Positions 6,660 to 10,267 of a stretch of DNA of 10,267 nucleotides are shown here, one piece after another. Where the stretch lies: positions 1 to 10,267 of the forward strand of contig DAIETC010000226.1 in NCBI GenBank assembly GCA_027345905.1, read 5' to 3'. Origin of the DNA: Kineosporiaceae bacterium (GTDB lineage: Bacteria > Actinomycetota > Actinomycetes > Actinomycetales > Angustibacteraceae). The translations under genes and the position numbers were made by a program. The number at the start of each line of letters is the position of its first letter. Position 1 is the stretch's first letter. Below the pieces are notes generated by a model. It was not told the origin of the DNA. It did no database searches and worked only from the letters and a program-made list of their open reading frames with translations.

Positions 6660-6820
6660 CCGAACCACGCGAGGGCAACCACGCGAGGGCAACCGCGCGA
6701 CGGCAACCGCGTCAGGCCAACCACGCGAGGCCAACCACGCGAGCGGAACCACGCGACGGCAACCACGCGACGGCAACCACGCAACGGCAACCACGCAACG
6801 GCAACCACGCGACGGCAAGG
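6660..6820. repeat. Tandem array of eleven 14-bp repeats (consensus GGCAACCACGCGAC)
   Basis: Eleven full 14-bp units run from 6660 to 6813, starting at 6660, 6674, 6688, 6702, 6716, 6730, 6744, 6758, 6772, 6786 and 6800, with half a unit after. Units 5 and 6 are identical (GCCAACCACGCGAG), as are 9 and 10 (GGCAACCACGCAAC) and 8 and 11 (GGCAACCACGCGAC). Upstream units mostly end in GAG, downstream ones in GAC or AAC. Only one T (6712) occurs in the plus strand of the whole 161 bp. Fourteen is not a multiple of three, so a reading frame would shift at each unit; three units make 42 bp, about four helical turns. There are no spacers, so it is not CRISPR. The array ends about 30 bp before the promoter-like element of the ATPase gene. 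Function unknown. Confidence 0.92.
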
Positions 6821-6851
6821 GCTGCGCATCACGGCACGGCGCGGGCCGACG

Positions 6852-6857
6852 TACGGT
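6852..6857 (+). promoter_or_regulatory. Putative -10 element before the AAA+ ATPase gene
   Basis: TACGGT fits TANNNT and lies 6 nt before the GTG at 6864, compatible with a leaderless transcript. A GGAG at 6858-6861 also sits there but is only 2 nt from the GTG, too close for a normal Shine-Dalgarno. No clear -35 is visible. Confidence 0.35.
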
Positions 6858-6863
6858 GGAGCA

Positions 6864-8273
6864 GTGAGCATCCCCCCGCCGCCACCTGTGGACCTGCCCC
6901 GCACCCTGGGTGAGCTGCGCGCCAGCGGGCACCAGCAGCGCAGCGTGAAGGCCGAGCTGCGGGAGAACCTGCTCGCCTGCCTGCGCGCGGGGACGCCCCG
7001 TTTCGAGGGCATTGTGGGTTTCGATGACACCGTGCTGCCCGAGCTTGAGCGCGCCCTGCTGGCCGGCCACGACCTGGTGCTGCTGGGTGAGCGCGGTCAG
7101 GGCAAGACCCGGCTGATGCGCGGCCTGGTGGCCCTGTTGGACGAGTGGACGCCGGTGATCGAGGGGTCGGAGATCAACGAGCATCCCTACGAACCGCTTA
7201 CCGCAGCGTCCCGGCGCTGCGCCGACGAGCTCGGCGCCGACCTGCCGGTCGGCTGGCTACACCGATCGGTGCGGTACGGCGAGAAGCTGGCCACCCCCGA
7301 CACGAGCGTCGGTGACCTGATCGGCGACGTCGACCCGATCCGGGTCGCGCAGGGGCGCACGCTGGGCGACCACGAGACGATCCACTTCGGCCTCGTGCCG
7401 CGCTCCAACCGGGGGATCTTCGCCGTCAACGAGCTGCCGGACCTGGCCGAGCGGATCCAAGTCGCACTGCTCAACGTCCTCGAAGAGCGCGACATCCAGG
7501 TTCGCGGCTACCAGCTGCGTCTGCCGCTCGACGTGTTTCTGGTGGCCAGCGCCAACCCCGAGGACTACACGAACCGCGGCCGCATCATCACCCCCCTCAA
7601 AGACCGGTTCGGCGCCGAGATCCGCACCCACTACCCCCTGGACCTGGACGTCGAGCTCGACCTCGTGCGCCAGGAGGCCCAGCTGTGCGCCGCCGTCCCA
7701 CGACACGTGCTCGAGGTCGTCGCCCGGTTCACGCGGGCGGTACGAGAGTCACCTGCGGTCGACGCTCGCTCGGGGGTGTCGGCACGGTTCGCGGTGGCGG
7801 CCGCCGAGACCATCGCCGCGTCGGCACTTCGCCGGGCGGCCCTGCTGGGGGAGCCCGAAGCCGTTGCGCGAGTGGGGGACAGTGAGTCCGTCGTCGCAAC
7901 CCTGCGTGGAAAGGTCGAGTTCGAGAGCGGCCACGAGGGGCGCGAGACCGAGGTTCTGGCCCATCTGTTGCGAGTCTGCGTGGCCGAGACGTTCCGGGCG
8001 CACCTGGCCGGACTCGACCTGTCGGCCTTCGTGCAGCTAGCGGACGACGGCGGCACGGTCGAGACGGGTGAGGTGGTCGGCGCGGACGAGATCCTGCGCC
8101 AGGTGGGCACCGTCAGTGGCCTGGCGAAGGTGCTCGACAGGCTGGGCATGGGTGATGCGCCCACCGCCGGCGAGGCGGCGGCCGCGGTGGAGCTCGTGCT
8201 GGAAGGCCTGCACCTGACCAGGCGGCTGTCCAAGGACAGCACGGACGACGGCCGCACCGTCTACGGCGGCTGA
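6864..8273 (+). CDS. AAA+ ATPase, Mg-chelatase I/MoxR-like, partner of a VWA protein
   Basis: A 469-residue cytoplasmic AAA+ ATPase of the helix-2-insert group, probably a hexameric motor that remodels or metallates a client protein together with the VWA protein encoded next. After a proline-rich start come Walker A GERGQGKT (75-82), the long insert typical of this clade (about 100-180), NRGIFAVNELPDL (182-194) in the Walker B position, sensor 1 SANPEDYTN (229-237) and PLKDRFGAEIR (244-254), probably carrying the arginine finger. Walker B has Asn189 where Asp is canonical (codon AAC at 7428-7430), with the catalytic Glu190 kept. The C-terminal third is helical and family-specific. It resembles the mycobacterial protein Rv0958, annotated as a possible magnesium chelatase; no other chelatase or chlorophyll/cobalamin gene is nearby, so that name should not be taken literally. 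The next gene begins 5 bp after its stop, implying translational coupling. Confidence 0.88.
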   Translation: MSIPPPPPVDLPRTLGELRASGHQQRSVKAELRENLLACLRAGTPRFEGIVGFDDTVLPELERALLAGHDLVLLGERGQGKTRLMRGLVALLDEWTPVIEGSEINEHPYEPLTAASRRCADELGADLPVGWLHRSVRYGEKLATPDTSVGDLIGDVDPIRVAQGRTLGDHETIHFGLVPRSNRGIFAVNELPDLAERIQVALLNVLEERDIQVRGYQLRLPLDVFLVASANPEDYTNRGRIITPLKDRFGAEIRTHYPLDLDVELDLVRQEAQLCAAVPRHVLEVVARFTRAVRESPAVDARSGVSARFAVAAAETIAASALRRAALLGEPEAVARVGDSESVVATLRGKVEFESGHEGRETEVLAHLLRVCVAETFRAHLAGLDLSAFVQLADDGGTVETGEVVGADEILRQVGTVSGLAKVLDRLGMGDAPTAGEAAAAVELVLEGLHLTRRLSKDSTDDGRTVYGG

Positions 8274-8278
8274 CCGTC

Positions 8279-10237
8279 GTGCGCCGGCGCACCCGGTACG
8301 GCGCGTGGCGGGGGGGCGCCGACCCGCTCGCCCCGCCGTTCGACGTCCGCGCCGCTGTCGACGCAGTGGGGGAGGAGGTTCTCGCTGGGGGCAGCGCGCG
8401 CGAGGCCCTGCGCGACCTGTTGCGCCGCGGCCAAGGCGGTGAGCGCGGCCTGGACGAGCTGCGTGAGCGCGCCCGTCGGATGCGGCGGGAGGCGTTGCGG
8501 CGAGGCAAGCTGGACGGTGCGGTTACCCGGGCACAGGCACTGCTCGACCAGGCCCTGGCCGCCGAGCGCGAGGAGCTCGAGCGGCGCGGCGACGAGCAGT
8601 CTGCGTTCGCCCAGATGCGTCTGGACGCTCTGCCGCGCTCGACCGCCCGGGCGGTGCAAGAGCTGAGTGACTACGAGTGGGCCAGTGACCGGGCCCGCGC
8701 CGACTACGAGCGCATCCTCGACGAGCTTCGGGACGACGTTGTGCAGCAACGCTTCTCGGGGTTGCGAGACGCACTGCAGGGTGTCGACCCGGCCGGGGAC
8801 CCGCAGGCAGCCGAGCGGCTGCGGCAGATGCTCGTTGACCTGAACGAGCTGCTCGGCCGGCACGCGCGGGGCGAAGACACCGACGACTCGTTCCGCGACT
8901 TCATCCAACGGCACGGCGACTTCTTCCCCGAGCAGCCGCAGGACGTCGATGAGCTCGTCGACCTGCTCGCGCGCCGGGCGGCCGCGGCCGAGCAGCTGAT
9001 GCGCTCGCTGTCGCCGGCCCAGCGAGACGAGCTGTCCCAGCTGATGGCGCAGGCCCTCGACGCCGCCGGGATCGGTGCCCAGATGGCGACCATGGCCGAG
9101 CAGCTTCGGTCGTTGCGGCCGGACCTGCGCTGGGACTCCGGTCAGCAGGTGCGCGGGGAGCAGCCGCTGGGGTATGGCGAGGCGACGGCTGCGCTGTCCG
9201 AAGTCGCCGAGCTTGACGACCTGCTGGAACAGCTTGGCCAGCAGCACCCTGGTGCAACCCTTGACGACATCGACGTGGAGACCGTGCAGCGCCAGTTGGG
9301 GCGGCCCGCGGCTGACGACGTCCGCCGGTTGCAACAGCTCGAGCGTGAGCTCAAGGAGCAGGGCTGGGTGGTCCGTGACCGTGAGGGACTTACGTTGAGC
9401 CCGAAAGCCTTGCGGCGCTTGGGGTCTACCGCCCTGCGTCGGGTTTTCGCCCAGCTGGGGTCCGAGCGGCGAGGTGCGCACGACCAGCGCTCCGCAGGCG
9501 CGGCAGGTGAGGTCACCGGCGCCTCAAGGGCGTGGGCTTTCGGTGACGAGCAGCCACTGGACGTCGTGCGCACGGTCGGCAACGCCGTACGCCGCTCACT
9601 TGCGGTAGGTGGTCAAGTAGCACTTGCGGTCGAGGACTTCGAGGTAGTCGAGACGCAGCGACGCGCATCGGCGGCGGTCGCCTTGTGCGTCGACCTGTCG
9701 TTCTCGATGGTGTCCGAGGGGCGCTGGGGACCGATGAAGCAGACCGCATTGGCCCTGTCGCATCTGATCGACACCCGGTTCCCGCAGGATGCCCTGCAGA
9801 TCATCGGCTTCGGCCGCCACGCCGTGCGCCTGAGCGCCGTCGAGCTGGCCGGCGTCGAACCGGACTTCGTGCAGGGCACGAACCTTCAGCACGCGTTACA
9901 GCTGGCCGGTCGGCACCTGCGCCGGCACGCCGACGCCGATCCGGTGGTGCTCGTGGTGACCGACGGCGAACCGACGGCGCATCTGCAGGACGGCGACGCA
10001 GTGTTCGCGTGGCCGCCGATGCTCCAGACCGTTCAGGCGACGATCGCCGAGGTTGACCAGCTGACGCGCTACGGCGCGTCCCTGAACTTCTTCATGCTCG
10101 GCGAGGACCCCGGGCTGCGCCGGTTCGTGGACGCCGTGGCCCGGCGCAGCGGTGGGCGCGTGATGACGCCTTCGACGATCGACCTGGGCCAGTACGTCGT
10201 CCAGGACTACCTGCGCGCCCGCCGCGGACGCCGTTGA
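8279..10237 (+). CDS. VWA-domain protein, partner of the AAA+ ATPase
   Basis: A 652-residue protein without signal peptide or membrane segments. The opening (RYGAWRGGADPLAPPFDV) resembles the VWA partner of the Rv0958-type ATPase (Rv0959 in M. tuberculosis). Residues 40-440 are mostly charged and helical, with likely coiled coil near 55-130 and again around 345-365 (RRLQQLERELKEQ). The C-terminal von Willebrand A domain (about 465-640) has a complete metal-ion-dependent adhesion site: Asp472-x-Ser474-x-Ser476, Thr534 and Asp562 (VTDGEP). In RavA-ViaA, CbbQ-CbbO and BchI-BchD the VWA partner links the ATPase to its client through this metal. The GTG start lies 5 bp after the ATPase stop, with no strong Shine-Dalgarno. 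Codon 540, beside the metal-site threonine, is TTA, the only in-frame TTA I found in the window. The client is unknown. Confidence 0.87.
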   Translation: MRRRTRYGAWRGGADPLAPPFDVRAAVDAVGEEVLAGGSAREALRDLLRRGQGGERGLDELRERARRMRREALRRGKLDGAVTRAQALLDQALAAEREELERRGDEQSAFAQMRLDALPRSTARAVQELSDYEWASDRARADYERILDELRDDVVQQRFSGLRDALQGVDPAGDPQAAERLRQMLVDLNELLGRHARGEDTDDSFRDFIQRHGDFFPEQPQDVDELVDLLARRAAAAEQLMRSLSPAQRDELSQLMAQALDAAGIGAQMATMAEQLRSLRPDLRWDSGQQVRGEQPLGYGEATAALSEVAELDDLLEQLGQQHPGATLDDIDVETVQRQLGRPAADDVRRLQQLERELKEQGWVVRDREGLTLSPKALRRLGSTALRRVFAQLGSERRGAHDQRSAGAAGEVTGASRAWAFGDEQPLDVVRTVGNAVRRSLAVGGQVALAVEDFEVVETQRRASAAVALCVDLSFSMVSEGRWGPMKQTALALSHLIDTRFPQDALQIIGFGRHAVRLSAVELAGVEPDFVQGTNLQHALQLAGRHLRRHADADPVVLVVTDGEPTAHLQDGDAVFAWPPMLQTVQATIAEVDQLTRYGASLNFFMLGEDPGLRRFVDAVARRSGGRVMTPSTIDLGQYVVQDYLRARRGRR

Positions 10238-10267
10238 ACGTCGGCTCCGCCCCAGGCCGGCCACTTA

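Larger units (their letters stand above)
6455..6863. other. 409-bp gene-free, repeat-filled intergenic region
   Basis: No credible gene lies here. In order it holds the 31-bp duplication (6458-6525), the long hairpin (6503-6555), about 100 bp of ordinary GC-rich sequence (6556-6659) with a weak CCGGCC/GGCCGG inverted repeat at 6606-6611 and 6626-6631, the 14-bp array (6660-6820) and a promoter-like TACGGT (6852-6857). Open frames cross it on both strands, but they are low-complexity translations of the repeat. Confidence 0.75.

Noticed and set aside
6660..6820. CRISPR array
   Set aside because: Units are 14 bp and directly contiguous, with no spacers, and no cas gene is present.
6550..6867. 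105-residue plus-strand frame through the 14-bp array, ending in a GTGA overlap with the ATPase start
   Set aside because: The product is mainly a translated repeat whose frame rotates each unit. The GTGA overlap is automatic when a gene starts GTG followed by A, so it is no sign of coupling.
6372..7184. 270-residue minus-strand frame with a 14-residue repeat (VVAVAWLPSRGCRR-like)
   Set aside because: The peptide repeat is only the reverse reading of the 14-bp array (three units = 14 codons), and the frame runs antisense into both prfC and the ATPase gene.
8261..9481. 406-residue minus-strand open frame inside the VWA gene
   Set aside because: It is a shadow of a well-supported coding gene, low in motif content and without a sensible start or neighbour.
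10238..10267. Possible start of another gene at the window end
   Set aside because: Thirty bases contain no start codon with a ribosome binding site and no recognisable site.

Overview
The window is a very GC-rich bacterial chromosome segment. Most of its genes start with GTG, third codon positions are strongly G/C-biased, and several protein families occur in forms typical of actinobacteria (class Actinomycetes). It looks like a core-genome region: there is no transposase, integrase, phage gene, tRNA, rRNA or CRISPR array. The species cannot be named from the sequence alone.

Layout. (1) 12-848 (+): a TrmH/SpoU-type RNA 2'-O-methyltransferase, convergent with (2) 877-1413 (-): a YbaK-type editing protein that probably deacylates mischarged tRNA. 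(3) A 117-bp divergent promoter region separates it from 1531-3771 (+), a HelD-family ATPase that clears RNA polymerase, followed 22 bp later by 3794-4621 (+), an RlmA-family 23S rRNA guanine N1-methyltransferase. These two probably form an operon. (4) A 213-bp gap holds an A/T-free C-rich tract, a 12-bp palindrome and a perfect 12-bp-stem hairpin. It leads to 4835-6454 (+), peptide chain release factor 3. (5) A 409-bp gap (6455-6863) is the oddest part of the window. It contains a 31-bp tandem duplication, a long hairpin whose 5' arm exists twice, and eleven copies of a 14-bp tandem repeat that is almost free of T. (6) 6864-8273 and 8279-10237 (+): a tightly linked pair made of an AAA+ (Mg-chelatase I/MoxR-like) ATPase and a VWA-domain protein with an intact metal site. 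The last 30 bases hold nothing recognisable.

How the genes fit together. The first five genes all concern RNA, translation or transcription: RNA methylation, tRNA proofreading, RNA polymerase recycling, rRNA methylation and ribosome recycling of release factors. The ATPase/VWA pair follows the logic of RavA-ViaA, CbbQ-CbbO, NorQ-NorD and BchI-BchD, where a hexameric ATPase and a VWA partner remodel or metallate a target protein. Its client is unknown to me, and nothing beside it in the window identifies one.

Regulation. Three GTG starts (1413 minus, 4835, 6864) lie 6-8 nt downstream of a TANNNT hexamer, which suggests leaderless transcripts as is common in actinobacteria. I see no clearly new multi-gene system. 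The best candidates for a second look are the repeat-filled gap 6455-6863 and the ATPase/VWA pair downstream of it.
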